From: JACKII01 sp965202745
Lineage (GTDB): Bacteria > Pseudomonadota > Alphaproteobacteria > Bin95
Direction: 5' to 3'
Length of the DNA stretch: 64,000 bases
Assembly (NCBI GenBank): GCA_965202745.1
Contig: CBDBCB010000021.1
Span: forward strand, 62,001 to 126,000
In this document: in pieces, positions 17,256 through 25,732 of the stretch
Layout: every line of letters starts with the position of its first letter
How positions within the stretch are numbered: the first letter of the stretch is position 1
The notes under the pieces: model-generated
Database searches by the model: none
What the model saw: only the letters and a program-made list of their open reading frames with translations
Told to the model about the DNA's origin: nothing
Program-made: the position numbers and the translations under genes

Positions 17256-18025
17256 TCAGGTCTTGGCAGCGCAGCACCTTCCGAAAAAGTCCAGTAGCAC
17301 CTGGTTCGTTTCGTCCGGATGGGTCATGGGCAGCATGTGGTTCGCCCCCTGCATGATGTAGCACTCGGCGTTCGGCGCAATCCTGGCCATTTCCCGTGAC
17401 ATGCCGGCGGTGGAGTTTGCCTCTTCCTCACCGGTCATGATGAGGGCCGGACAAAGCATTGCGGCGAGGTCGTCCGTGGGCGTGCCATCGGCATGTGCGA
17501 ACACCGTATAGGCCTTGGCGTAACCCTCATGCTCTGCCCCAAGCAGCCACCGGCCGCAGGCTTCTTTGGCCGCCAGCAGATCATCCGACGGATGTCCCCG
17601 AACCAGCGGGGCAGAGTTGCGCTTAAATCCGCCTGATTGCTGGCCACCAGAGAAGCCGCTCGCGCCTGCACCGCCTGCTTGGTTTCATCCGAGCGTCGGA
17701 AGACACCATTCAATGCTGCTACGCCACGCACCAGGTCCGGATACCGGATGCCTAGGTCGAGTACGATCAGCGCGCCCATCGAGTGCCCGGCCACCAGGGT
17801 AGGCTCCCCGAATGCCGCGATGGCCTCGGCAAACCGGTCCGTGTAGTCGGCCAGCGACCGCCGCTCTCCCACGGGCGTACTGCCGCCCCGGCCCGGCGTA
17901 TCGTAAGCGCGGACGTGATAGTGCGCTGCCAGCGCCTCTATCTGTGCGCCCCAGGCATCTGCCCGCAGGCCGACGCCGTGAATCAGCGCAACGGGTGGGC
18001 CGTTACCGACTTCGATGCAGTCCAA
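17256..18025 (-). pseudogene. Alpha/beta hydrolase with a frameshift near 17597
   Basis: N-terminal half: PPVALIHGVGLRADAWGAQ (oxyanion region) and VAGHSMGALIVLDLG (nucleophile Ser in GHSMG). After LPRWF the frame fails at a GGGG run; one added base continues as RGHPSDDLLAAKEACGRWLL and then LCPALIMTGEEEANSTAGM, with catalytic His in QGANHMLPMTHP, to the stop at 17256. The restored protein has the usual size of about 256 aa. No ATG precedes the N-terminus in frame; TTG 18025 is the only candidate after a TGA at 18061, so the start may also be damaged. Follows the SDR gene on the same strand by 46 bp. Confidence 0.7.
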
Positions 18026-18071
18026 ACCACCGGCTGTCCGGGTGCGCGGCCAGTCTTGTCACTCCATCAGC

Positions 18072-18767
18072 CTAGAACGACTCGACCCAGGGCCGCACGT
18101 CGATCTCCGCCGCCCAGGCGCTGCGGTGCTGGGCGTGTAGCTGGTAATAGGTCTCGGCGATGGCATCGGGCTCCAGCAGGTGATGCTCCGGCTTACCGCT
18201 TTCCACCCCATGATGCGGGCCGTGAATGCCGCCGTCCACGATCACATGGGCCACGTGGATGCCCTGCGGCCCCAGGTCCCGCGCCATGGCGAAGGATAGC
18301 GCGCGAAGGCCGAACTTGCCGACCGCGAAGCCCGCCGACTTGCCATAGCTTTTCACGCTGGCAGTCGCGCCGGTGAACAGGATGGTGCCGCGGTTATGCT
18401 TGACCATCCGCCGCCCGGCTTCCCGAGCCACGATAAAGCCACCCAGGCAGCCGCGGTCCCAGGCTTCCTTGAACTGGTCTACTTCGATATCCAGCACCGA
18501 GCCGCGCACCCGGCCGGAGGCGTTGTAAACCACAACAGTTGGCTCCCCCAGATCGCGCTCCACGGCGGCATAGAGGTCCAAAACTGACTGCTCATTGGTT
18601 GCGTCGCAGTCATAGGCGTTCGCGCCAAACTCCTTGGTGATCTCCTGCACCGGCTCCAGCCGGCGGGAGGCCAGGGCAACCTTCGCGCCCGCTTTCGCAA
18701 ACCGTCTGCCGAGCGCTGCGCCGAGGCCGGGGCCGACGCCGACGATCAGGACAATCTCTTGGGTCAT
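18072..18767 (-). CDS. Short-chain dehydrogenase/reductase family protein lacking the catalytic Tyr
   Basis: 231 aa. Cofactor motif IVGVGPGLGAALG replaces the usual TGxxxGIG, and YNAS replaces NNAG. The active-site YxxxK is Phe147-x3-Lys151 (AGFAVGKFGLRAL; Phe codon TTC at 18327-18329). Proteins of this subgroup with FAxxK and the ending GIHVAHVIVDGGI are recurrent, so the change looks like a family trait rather than a mutation, but normal SDR catalysis would be lost. The element at 18808-18927 lies between this start and aroQ. Confidence 0.85.
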   Translation of the reverse strand: MTQEIVLIVGVGPGLGAALGRRFAKAGAKVALASRRLEPVQEITKEFGANAYDCDATNEQSVLDLYAAVERDLGEPTVVVYNASGRVRGSVLDIEVDQFKEAWDRGCLGGFIVAREAGRRMVKHNRGTILFTGATASVKSYGKSAGFAVGKFGLRALSFAMARDLGPQGIHVAHVIVDGGIHGPHHGVESGKPEHHLLEPDAIAETYYQLHAQHRSAWAAEIDVRPWVESF

Positions 18768-18807
18768 GGTTGTCTCCTCTTTGTAAGAGCGAATCAGGCT
18801 CGTGGCC

Positions 18808-18927
18808 TAGTGGTCTGATCGAAACGTTTGAGTCCGCAAGCGCTTCGTGAATCAGCCCACTCTTTCACTATGTTGGCGGTTCGATTCAGCAAACGGATGG
18901 GTATCATCTGTTTCCATCGAACCACTA
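18808..18927. mobile_element. 120-bp MITE-like element, full copy 1
   Basis: Ends TAGTGGTCTGATCGAAAC and its inverted counterpart read from the right end TAGTGGTTCGATGGAAAC match at 15 of 18 positions. Internally it can form two hairpins (18808-18861 and 18879-18925). The copy at 26185-26304 is the same length in opposite orientation with most bases identical. The right end CTA (18925-18927) is the TAG stop of aroQ on the minus strand. It has no coding capacity and would need a transposase supplied in trans. Confidence 0.8.
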
Positions 18928-19368
18928 ATTGGTTCGCAGTTGGGCGGCCAGCGCGTCCAGCGCCATCAGGTAGCCGCGCGAGCCGAAGCCGCAGATCATC
19001 CCCTGCGCTGCCGCGGATATATAGGAGTGATGCCGGAAAGCCTCACGTTGGTGGATGTTGGAGAGATGCACTTCGATTACCGGCACCGACAGCAGCTTCA
19101 ACGCATCCTGCAACGCAACGGAGGTATGCGTATAGGCAGCAGCATTGATGATCACACCGTCGGTAGTGCTGAGCGCCTCCTGAATCCAGGTGACCAACTC
19201 GCCCTCGATATTGCTTTGGCGAAAATCGATCTGCAGCCCCAGCGCATCGGCGTAGCTGGCGCAGCTTTCCTCGATATCGGCCAGGGTCTGGCGTCCGTAA
19301 ATCTCAGGCTGGCGGACACCCAGCATGTTCAGATTGGGCCCGTTCAGGATCAGGATTGGTTTCGGCAT
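18925..19368 (-). CDS. aroQ: 3-dehydroquinate dehydratase, type II
   Basis: 147 aa. Third step of the shikimate pathway. Signature ILNGPNLNMLGVRQPEIYG at residues 5-23, the catalytic Tyr in EIYG, catalytic His in IEVHLSNIHQREAFRHHS. ATG 19368 is preceded by an in-frame GTG which might also be used. The usual downstream accB-accC pair is absent; instead the stop codon is formed by the end of the 120-bp element. The protein end LDALAAQLRTN looks complete. Confidence 0.95.
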   Translation of the reverse strand: MPKPILILNGPNLNMLGVRQPEIYGRQTLADIEESCASYADALGLQIDFRQSNIEGELVTWIQEALSTTDGVIINAAAYTHTSVALQDALKLLSVPVIEVHLSNIHQREAFRHHSYISAAAQGMICGFGSRGYLMALDALAAQLRTN

Positions 19369-19764
19369 CACGCAGGCACGCTCGCATTGTTGGCGTTGTT
19401 TGTCACATTTCCCTTAAGGGACTGGCGGGCGGCGTGCAATTGAAACGGCATGCACAACAGTTTTCGCCGGCACGTCTAAAGTACGATAATGCATTTTTTT
19501 GTTGCATTCAGGGGCAGCATTCTCTAAATGCCGCCGCTCGCACTTCACGCCCACGTGCCGGCGGGTCTCAGCAACGCCTGGGGGAGCAAATCCCTACTGT
19601 CTCGCGAGGACAGTTTGGTGACCCGGTAACGAGGTAACATGTGCGCTCTTGGTGACGGCGTTTGAGTCGGCCTTGTGGCGGGTGTTACGGCACGCAAAGC
19701 GAGTACTGCATCGGGCGACGGCACACTACTGGTCTTAACGTCGATTAGTGGAAGGGCCCGTGGT
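19369..19764 (+). promoter_or_regulatory. Long leader of the ornithine/lysine decarboxylase gene
   Basis: A 396-bp stretch without a full-size gene between aroQ (minus) and the decarboxylase (plus). It contains a hairpin CTGTCTCGCGAGGACAG (19598-19614), four GGTRAC boxes at 19617, 19625, 19633 and 19651, and an 8-codon reading frame at 19639-19665. Alphaproteobacterial ornithine decarboxylase genes are known to carry the speF leader RNA motif; this region may be one, but I cannot score it against the covariance model. Confidence 0.4.
19639..19665 (+). CDS. Candidate leader peptide MCALGDGV
   Basis: ATG-TGC-GCT-CTT-GGT-GAC-GGC-GTT-TGA, preceded by GAGGTAAC. It ends 99 bp before the decarboxylase ATG. 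Enterobacterial speF is controlled by a translated leader peptide (SpeFL), so a short translated frame here could have a comparable role. The sequence is unrelated to SpeFL and evidence is limited to position and ribosome site. Confidence 0.35.
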   Translation: MCALGDGV

Positions 19765-20901
19765 ATGACGGCACGCATTTCTCGTTACCTGGCTGAGCAG
19801 CAACCTCAGACCCCTTGCCTGGTTGTCGATCTGGAAGCAGTCGCGGAGGCTTATGAGAGCCTGCAACGTGCGTTGCCGATGGCAACAATCTATTATGCCA
19901 TGAAGGCCAACCCGGCGAAGTCGGTGATGGGGATGCTGGCAGGCATGGGCTCATCCTTCGATTGCGCTTCAATCTATGAGATCAAGGACGCCATCGCAGC
20001 CGGTGCGCCGGCAGAACGTCTTTCGTTCGGCAATACCATCAAAAAGCAGCGTGATATCGAGGCGGCCTACCGTCTGGGCGTGACCATGTTCGCGTTCGAC
20101 TGCGAGGCCGAGCTGGAAAAGCTGGCCGTGGCCGCGCCCGGCGCTCGCGTTTATTGCCGCCTTTTCATGGATGGTGCTGGCTCCGACTGGCCGCTCGCCT
20201 GCAAGTTTGGCTGCGGTGTGGACATGGCGCGCGACCTGATGATCCGCGCCAATGAACTGGGTCTCGACGCCTATGGCCTGTCTTTCCATGTCGGCTCCCA
20301 GCAACGGGATGTGGGACAGTGGGACGTTGCTGTTGGACGTAGCGCCGCCCTGTTCACCGACTTGGCTGAGGCGGGCGTTAAGCTGCGCATGGTCAACATC
20401 GGTGGTGGCTTCACCGCGACCTACCGCACCAACGCGCCGGATCAGCACGATCACGCAACCGCAGTGATTGAGGCGCTGACCAAGCATTTCGGCAACCGTA
20501 TGCCGGAAGTGGTGGTCGAGCCGGGCCGTTCGCTTGTTGGCAATGCCGGTATTTTGCAAAGCGAAGTCATCTTGATCTCCAAGAAAGACTACGCGGACGA
20601 GGAGAGTTGGGTCTATCTGGACGTTGGCAAATTCGGCGGCCTGATCGAGACCATGGACGAAGCGATCCAGTACCGCATCCGCACGCCCTATGACGACGAG
20701 AACGCAGCCAAGATGCCCGTTATCTTGGCTGGTCCGACCTGTGACGAGGTCGATGTGATGTACCGCAACAGCCATTACCAGCTGCCGGAAGCGCTCAAGG
20801 TTGGCGACAAGATCGAGTTCCTGTCGACCGGAGCCTACACCTCGACCTACTGCTCTGTCGGCTTCAACGGCCTGCCGCCACTGCAGACCCACTGCATTTA
20901 A
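19765..20901 (+). CDS. Ornithine/lysine decarboxylase, type III PLP fold
   Basis: 378 aa. Alanine-racemase-like PLP decarboxylase making putrescine or cadaverine. PLP Lys47 in YYAMKANP; SFHVGSQQRD, VNIGGGF and VEPGRSLVGNAG bind phosphate and substrate; GPTCDEVDVM supplies the second-subunit Cys and Asp. The end TYCSVGFNGLPPLQTHCI is typical. ATG 19765 follows GGAAGGG. The family is dimeric with shared active sites. Ornithine versus lysine preference is not readable here. Confidence 0.92.
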   Translation: MTARISRYLAEQQPQTPCLVVDLEAVAEAYESLQRALPMATIYYAMKANPAKSVMGMLAGMGSSFDCASIYEIKDAIAAGAPAERLSFGNTIKKQRDIEAAYRLGVTMFAFDCEAELEKLAVAAPGARVYCRLFMDGAGSDWPLACKFGCGVDMARDLMIRANELGLDAYGLSFHVGSQQRDVGQWDVAVGRSAALFTDLAEAGVKLRMVNIGGGFTATYRTNAPDQHDHATAVIEALTKHFGNRMPEVVVEPGRSLVGNAGILQSEVILISKKDYADEESWVYLDVGKFGGLIETMDEAIQYRIRTPYDDENAAKMPVILAGPTCDEVDVMYRNSHYQLPEALKVGDKIEFLSTGAYTSTYCSVGFNGLPPLQTHCI

Positions 20902-21071
20902 GACTGGAGGGTCGGGCAAGATGCTCTAGTTGTGCTGGCCCTTATCCGAGATCAGGTCGAGCCTTATGCCAACGGCAGGGATTTGTGCATCGCGTGAGGG
21001 ACATTCACGGTTGTGCGCAGCCAACAGCGCGCTATGGGTCTTCTGGAAACCCCTTGCGCTCCGCGGCACTA

Positions 21072-21836
21072 CTAGACGGTCTTCATCCAACCCAAGCCCT
21101 CAACTGTTCCAGCTTTGGGCCGATACTCACAGCCGACCCAGCCGGTATAGCCTAGTTCGTCCAGATACCGGAGTACGTGCGTGTCGTTCAACTCCCCGGT
21201 GGTGGGTTCATGCCGGTCGGGTACACTGGCGATTTGCACATGGGCAATGAGTTGCAAATGCGCGGCCATGCTCATCATTACGTCGCCAGACATGATCTGG
21301 CGGTGGTAAATATCGAACTGGAGCTTCAGGTTCGGTGCGCCGACGCCTGCAATCAACGCGGCAGCGTCCTCCACATAGTTCAGATAGAAGCCGGGTATGT
21401 CGCGGGTGTTGATCGGCTCAATCAGAATATTGATGCCTTTGCCCGACGCCTGCTCCGCAGCATAGGCCAGATTGCCGGCATAAGTGTTGGCGACGACCGC
21501 TGCATTGGAACCATCGCCCGGAATGCCAGCCATGGCGTGCAGGTTCGGGCAGTCTAGCGCCCCGGCATAATCCAGCGCCTTCGCCAATGCCTCCCGGAAT
21601 TCGGTCTTGCGCCAGGGAAGTGCTGCAAATCCCCGCTCCTTATCCGTGAAGGGCAGGTTGAACAATGTAGCTTCGACCCGCGCTTTCCCCTTTGCTTGAG
21701 CCACTGCATCGGCTGAGTGCTCATAGGGCGACAAACACTCAACGCCTTTGAAGCCATGGTCGGCAGCGGCCTGGAAGCGATCCAGGAAGTCCCACTCGGT
21801 AAACATCATGGAGAGATTGGCGGCAAGTTTCGGCAT
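21072..21836 (-). CDS. otnI: 2-oxo-tetronate isomerase (hydroxypyruvate isomerase-like)
   Basis: 254 aa TIM-barrel of the xylose-isomerase-like fold. Metal/acid residues appear in LIEPINTRDIPGFYL, LQFDIYHRQIMSGD, VQIASVPDRHEP and VGCEYRPKAGT. In the known four-carbon acid sugar route OtnI converts 2-oxo- to 3-oxo-tetronate before phosphorylation. It follows otnC by 12 bp on the same strand, which supports this role over plain hydroxypyruvate isomerase. Confidence 0.88.
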   Translation of the reverse strand: MPKLAANLSMMFTEWDFLDRFQAAADHGFKGVECLSPYEHSADAVAQAKGKARVEATLFNLPFTDKERGFAALPWRKTEFREALAKALDYAGALDCPNLHAMAGIPGDGSNAAVVANTYAGNLAYAAEQASGKGINILIEPINTRDIPGFYLNYVEDAAALIAGVGAPNLKLQFDIYHRQIMSGDVMMSMAAHLQLIAHVQIASVPDRHEPTTGELNDTHVLRYLDELGYTGWVGCEYRPKAGTVEGLGWMKTV

Positions 21837-21848
21837 GGCTCTGGTCTC

Positions 21849-22490
21849 TTAGCTAGGGAAATGCGCGTGCAGATCGTTGATCTGCTCCGGCGTCAACGGT
21901 CGGGTGCGGTGGTTCTGGAGCAGCAGAAACAGCTTGGCCGTCTCCTCCAGCTCTTCGGTCGCGTACATGGCGTCGTCTAACGACTTACCCGCCACCACCG
22001 GCCCATGATTGGCGAGCAGCACGGCTGGCGTCTTGGCGATGTATTCGCGGATTGCCTCGCCCAGCGTCGGATCGCCCGGCCGGAAATAGGGCACCAGCGG
22101 CAAGGTGCCGATCTTCATGACGTAATAGGCGGTGAGCGGCGGCAGCACGTTCGTGTGGTCGATACCGTGCAGGCAGGACACCGCCACGGAGTGCGTTGTA
22201 TGTAGATGCACCACTGCCTGCGCTCCTGCCCGCTCCTCGTACACCGCGCGGTGCATGAAGGCTTCTTTCGAAGGCGGATCGCCCGACAGCAGCGTGCCCT
22301 GATCATCCAGTTTGGCAATCCGCGCGGGGTCGAGCCTGCCAAGGCACGAATTGGTTGGCGTCAGTAGCCAGTCATCATCCAGCCGGACACTGATATTGCC
22401 TGCCGAGCCAAAGGTCAGGCCCCGGTCGAACAGCGCCTTGCCATGCTCGGCCATGCGCTCACGCAGTTTGGTTTCGCTCTCGCCACTCAT
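21849..22490 (-). CDS. otnC: 3-oxo-tetronate 4-phosphate decarboxylase (class II aldolase family)
   Basis: 213 aa. Zn-dependent aldolase-like decarboxylase giving dihydroxyacetone phosphate and CO2. The phosphate loop FGSAGNISVRL is near residue 27; Zn ligands are in VVHLHTTHS and LANHGPV. Its start is 4 bp after the otnK stop, so the two are translated together. ATG 22490 is used because upstream codons belong to otnK in another frame. Confidence 0.9.
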   Translation of the reverse strand: MSGESETKLRERMAEHGKALFDRGLTFGSAGNISVRLDDDWLLTPTNSCLGRLDPARIAKLDDQGTLLSGDPPSKEAFMHRAVYEERAGAQAVVHLHTTHSVAVSCLHGIDHTNVLPPLTAYYVMKIGTLPLVPYFRPGDPTLGEAIREYIAKTPAVLLANHGPVVAGKSLDDAMYATEELEETAKLFLLLQNHRTRPLTPEQINDLHAHFPS

Positions 22491-22494
22491 GGGA

Positions 22495-23772
22495 TCAATC
22501 CAGCATCTCGAAGGCCTTGGTAAAGAAATCCTCTGCCCCAAAATTGCCGGATTTCAGCGCCAAGCACAGTCCCTCGGCCTCGCCCTGCACGATCTGGGTC
22601 CATGGCACACCGGGGTCGATTTCCGGCCCGATGGCGAGCGCGTTGACGCCAAGCCCGCCGACAACCGCGCCGGAGGTTTCACCACCCGCCACCACCAGCT
22701 TGGTAACGCCCTTTGCGACCAGTGCCGGCGCCAGGCGGGCAAAGGCGTTTTCAACGACCTGTCCAGCACGCTCTACGCCCAGCACTGACTGGGCTTCCTT
22801 CACTTTGTCCGGTGTTTCGGAGGCAATAATTGCCACCGGCTTATGCCCCAGGCTGGCGACTGCCCAGGCTTCCGCCTCATGCAGCGCCTCGTCGCCCTTT
22901 GCCAGCGCCAGCGGGTCCAGACGCAGCGTCAGGCTGCCCTTGGCCTCGAACGCCGTGACCTGGCCAAGCGTGGCCTGCGAGCAAGAGCCCGACAGAATTG
23001 CTGTGTAGCCGTCGCGCAGATCCAGCGCCGCTGGATCGTCATGCTCCTCCACCCGGCGTTCGTTCACCCACGCCCGGCCCAGCCCCACGGCCAGGCCGCT
23101 GCCGCCCGTCACCAGGATCAGGTCTTTGAAGGCCTCGCCCAGCACATCCAGGTCGGCGTCGTCGACGCAATCGACGATGGCAAAATGCGTGTTCTCCCGC
23201 CGGTGTTCGACGATGGCCCGCCTGACCGCATCCGGCCCTGCACGCACCGCCTTGGCAGGCACCAGGCCGACCTTGGCTGCGCTCTGCGCCGCCAGCACGC
23301 GGCGCAGGTCCGCATCAGTCATCGGGTTGAGGGGATGGTTCTCCATCCCGCTTTGGTTCAACAGCTTATCGCCGACGAACAGGTGCCCGTTAAAGATCGT
23401 CCGCCCGTTCACCGGCAGCGCCGGGCAGAACGGTACCCAGTCGGCCCGCAACTCCTCTTCCAGCGCCTCAGCGACGGGCCCAATATTGCCCGCAGGCGTG
23501 GAATCGAAGGTAGAGCAATATTTAAAGAAAAATCGCCGGGCTGTTGTCTTGCGCAGTTCGGCCAGCACCGCCAGCGACTGCGCCACCGCTTCCTCCGCCG
23601 GGATCGAGCGGGACTTCAACGCCACCACGACGGCATTGGCAGCCAGGTTTTCGAACCCCTCCGGCGGAATGCCGATGGTCTGAACCGTACGCAGGCCGCC
23701 CTTCACCAGCATGGAGGCCATGTCGGTGGCCCCGGTGAAGTCATCGGCGATGCAGCCAAGCCAAAGTGTCAT
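22495..23772 (-). CDS. otnK: 3-oxo-tetronate kinase (four-carbon acid sugar kinase, DUF1537)
   Basis: 425 aa. N-terminal IADDFTGATDMASMLVKGG binds substrate; the C-terminal nucleotide domain has VVAGGETSGAVVGGLGVNALAIGPEIDPGVPW. It phosphorylates 3-oxo-tetronate at C4. First gene of otnK-otnC-otnI. The pathway also needs a dehydrogenase (LtnD/DenD type), which is not adjacent. A strong hairpin just upstream separates it from metY, so a promoter should lie in the 50 bp before 23772 or transcription reads through. Confidence 0.93.
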   Translation of the reverse strand: MTLWLGCIADDFTGATDMASMLVKGGLRTVQTIGIPPEGFENLAANAVVVALKSRSIPAEEAVAQSLAVLAELRKTTARRFFFKYCSTFDSTPAGNIGPVAEALEEELRADWVPFCPALPVNGRTIFNGHLFVGDKLLNQSGMENHPLNPMTDADLRRVLAAQSAAKVGLVPAKAVRAGPDAVRRAIVEHRRENTHFAIVDCVDDADLDVLGEAFKDLILVTGGSGLAVGLGRAWVNERRVEEHDDPAALDLRDGYTAILSGSCSQATLGQVTAFEAKGSLTLRLDPLALAKGDEALHEAEAWAVASLGHKPVAIIASETPDKVKEAQSVLGVERAGQVVENAFARLAPALVAKGVTKLVVAGGETSGAVVGGLGVNALAIGPEIDPGVPWTQIVQGEAEGLCLALKSGNFGAEDFFTKAFEMLD

Positions 23773-23787
23773 AACAAGCGCTCCAAC

Positions 23788-23819
23788 GCGCAAAAGGGAA
23801 GCCAGTTTCCCTTTTGCGC
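23788..23819 (-). terminator. 13-bp perfect hairpin between metY and otnK
   Basis: GCGCAAAAGGGAA (23788-23800) pairs completely with TTCCCTTTTGCGC (23807-23819) around a six-base loop. It lies 50 bp after the metY stop and 16 bp before the otnK start on the minus strand. No U-tract follows, so it may be a terminator or an mRNA processing/stability hairpin; GC-rich alphaproteobacteria often use such structures. Confidence 0.6.
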
Positions 23820-23869
23820 AACGAATATGCCAGAGGCGATTACACCATCCGGAACCCGTCTAGGCCGGA

Positions 23870-25147
23870 TCAGGTCAGTGCCTGCTCCAGGTCGGCGATG
23901 ATATCGTCAATATGCTCGATACCAATCGACAGACGGACATAGCCAGCAGTAACACCGGTTGCTTCCTGTTCTTCCGCCGAAAGCTGGCTATGTGTGGTTG
24001 TCGCCGGATGGATGGCCAGCGAGCGGGCATCGCCGATGTTCGCCACGTGGTAGAACACCTGCAGCTTGTTAATGAAGGCTTTGCCGGCATCAGCGCCGCC
24101 CTTCAGGACCATCCCCATCAGTGCGCCGTTTTTATCGCCCATATATTTTTGCGCCCGCTCTTTCGCGACACCGCTCATCAGGCCGGGGAAAATGACATTT
24201 TCCACCTTCGGGTGCTTAGACAGATAGTAGGCAACCGCATTGGCATTCTCACAGTGACGCTCCATGCGCAGCGCAACGGTTTCGATACCCTGCAGGGTAA
24301 GCCAGGCGTTGAACGGCGACATGGCCGAGCCCAGGTCACGCAGCAGCGTGGTGCGCGCCTTAATGATGTAGGCAACCGGGCCAATGCCCTTCACTGCTTC
24401 GGTCCAAACTGCGCCATGATAGGACGGGTCCGGCTCGTTCAAATAGGGCTGGCGTGCTTTGTGCGATTCCCAATCGAAGTTGCCACCGTCGATGATCGCG
24501 CCGCCAATGCTGGTCCCGTGGCCACCCAGGTATTTGGTGGTCGAATAAACAATGACCGCGGCACCGTGGTCGAACGGACGGCAAAGCAGCGGTGCCGCTG
24601 TGTTATCCATGATCAGCGGAATGCCGAGCGGCCGGCTGATATCGGCCACTTCCTGGATCGGGAACACTTTCAGTTTTGGATTCGGCAGGGTCTCCGCATA
24701 GTACGCGCGCGTCTTGTCGTCAGTTGCGCGGGCAAAGGCTTGCGGGTCGTCAGGATCGACAAAGCGGACCTCGATACCCATGTCCTTCATCGTGTTGGCG
24801 AACAGATTCCAGGTGCCGCCATAAAGATCGGTTGAACTGACAATATTGTCGCCAGCCCGGGCGATATTCTGGATTGAAAAGGCGCTTGCGGCTTGGCCGG
24901 ACGAAACGACGAGAGAAGCCGCGCCGCCTTCCATTGCGGCAAGGCGCTGCTCCAGCACATCATTAGTCGGGCCGCCAATGCGGGTGTAGATCGGGCCCAA
25001 TTCCTGCAGAGAGAACAGTGCCGCCGCGTGATCTGTATCGCGGAATTGGAAAGATGTTGTTTGGTGAATTGGTACCGCCACGGCACCGGTTGCCGGGTCG
25101 GCGCGATAGCCCGCGTGCAGGGCCAGTGTTTCAGCGTTCTTGCTCAT
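23870..25147 (-). CDS. metY: O-acetylhomoserine sulfhydrylase
   Basis: 425 aa PLP enzyme making homocysteine from O-acetylhomoserine and sulfide. PLP Lys205 is in VYSTTKYLGGHG; the family block PIHQTTSFQFRDTDHAAALF is at residues 26-45 and RLSIGIEHIDDIIADLEQAL ends the chain. GGGAG precedes the ATG at 25147. I looked for a SAM riboswitch in the 260 bp upstream and did not find a convincing one. Confidence 0.95.
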   Translation of the reverse strand: MSKNAETLALHAGYRADPATGAVAVPIHQTTSFQFRDTDHAAALFSLQELGPIYTRIGGPTNDVLEQRLAAMEGGAASLVVSSGQAASAFSIQNIARAGDNIVSSTDLYGGTWNLFANTMKDMGIEVRFVDPDDPQAFARATDDKTRAYYAETLPNPKLKVFPIQEVADISRPLGIPLIMDNTAAPLLCRPFDHGAAVIVYSTTKYLGGHGTSIGGAIIDGGNFDWESHKARQPYLNEPDPSYHGAVWTEAVKGIGPVAYIIKARTTLLRDLGSAMSPFNAWLTLQGIETVALRMERHCENANAVAYYLSKHPKVENVIFPGLMSGVAKERAQKYMGDKNGALMGMVLKGGADAGKAFINKLQVFYHVANIGDARSLAIHPATTTHSQLSAEEQEATGVTAGYVRLSIGIEHIDDIIADLEQALT

Positions 25148-25409
25148 CTTAGAGGTCTCCCGGATGGTTAATGGGCCAATTGCCTCCTCAACGTAAACAC
25201 AGATCGATAGCGATTGCTCGCTAAAAATATCACTCTGACCGCAGTATATAAAGAAATCCTTATGAAAACTCTGACGGTCGGCGACGTTGGAATCGAGCCG
25301 AAAATTACGCCGCCGTTGCCCGGACGGCGCAGGCTGACGCAGTTGGCGCTCTCACAGCGGGCGTTCATCAGGGCGCAACAGGCGGGCCCTTTGCAAATGC
25401 TGATGCCGG

Positions 25410-25625
25410 TTATCCGACAATGCCGAACAGTCCAACGCCAACACCGAACGCCAGCAAAATGAACCAGCCTATGATCATAACGTCCTCGACACAGAAAACT
25501 TTGCCGGGGTCTTTTTCGCCATGTCTCGCGGCATAAGCCTTCATAGGCTTGAACAGAAAAATCGCGGATGCGATGCAGAGCGCGCCGAATAGGACTTCGG
25601 CATAGGGCAAAATCGTATCAATCAT
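25410..25625 (-). CDS. Small two-helix membrane protein, paralogue A
   Basis: 71 aa. Two hydrophobic helices (VLFGALCIASAIFLF and IIGWFILLAFGVGVGLFGIVG) flank a basic-polar loop KPMKAYAARHGEKDPGK. ATG 25625 follows AAGGATACCC. The next gene upstream encodes a protein of identical length and layout, so they are a tandem duplication. I do not recognise the family; the conserved loop (K/R)P(M/L)KA-AA-HG and P-K-F suggests a specific partner or lipid interface rather than a random peptide. Confidence 0.7.
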   Translation of the reverse strand: MIDTILPYAEVLFGALCIASAIFLFKPMKAYAARHGEKDPGKVFCVEDVMIIGWFILLAFGVGVGLFGIVG

Positions 25626-25732
25626 AGGGGTATCCTTCCGAAAGCCGGATAGACTGGTCGGCAAAAAACCGTTCTGGTGTTACGCGGGAATAGGGGCCAA
25701 TCCTGGCGGCGGAGACCGCCGGGAAATCTGTT

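Noticed and set aside
25148..25300. Possible SAM-II or other SAM riboswitch upstream of metY
   Set aside because: Only one simple hairpin (AGCGAGCAATCGCT); the conserved pseudoknot cores of SAM-II and SAM-V were not found by eye.
25168..25462. Small open frames on both strands upstream of metY
   Set aside because: Overlapping, low-quality, no ribosome site and no recognisable features.
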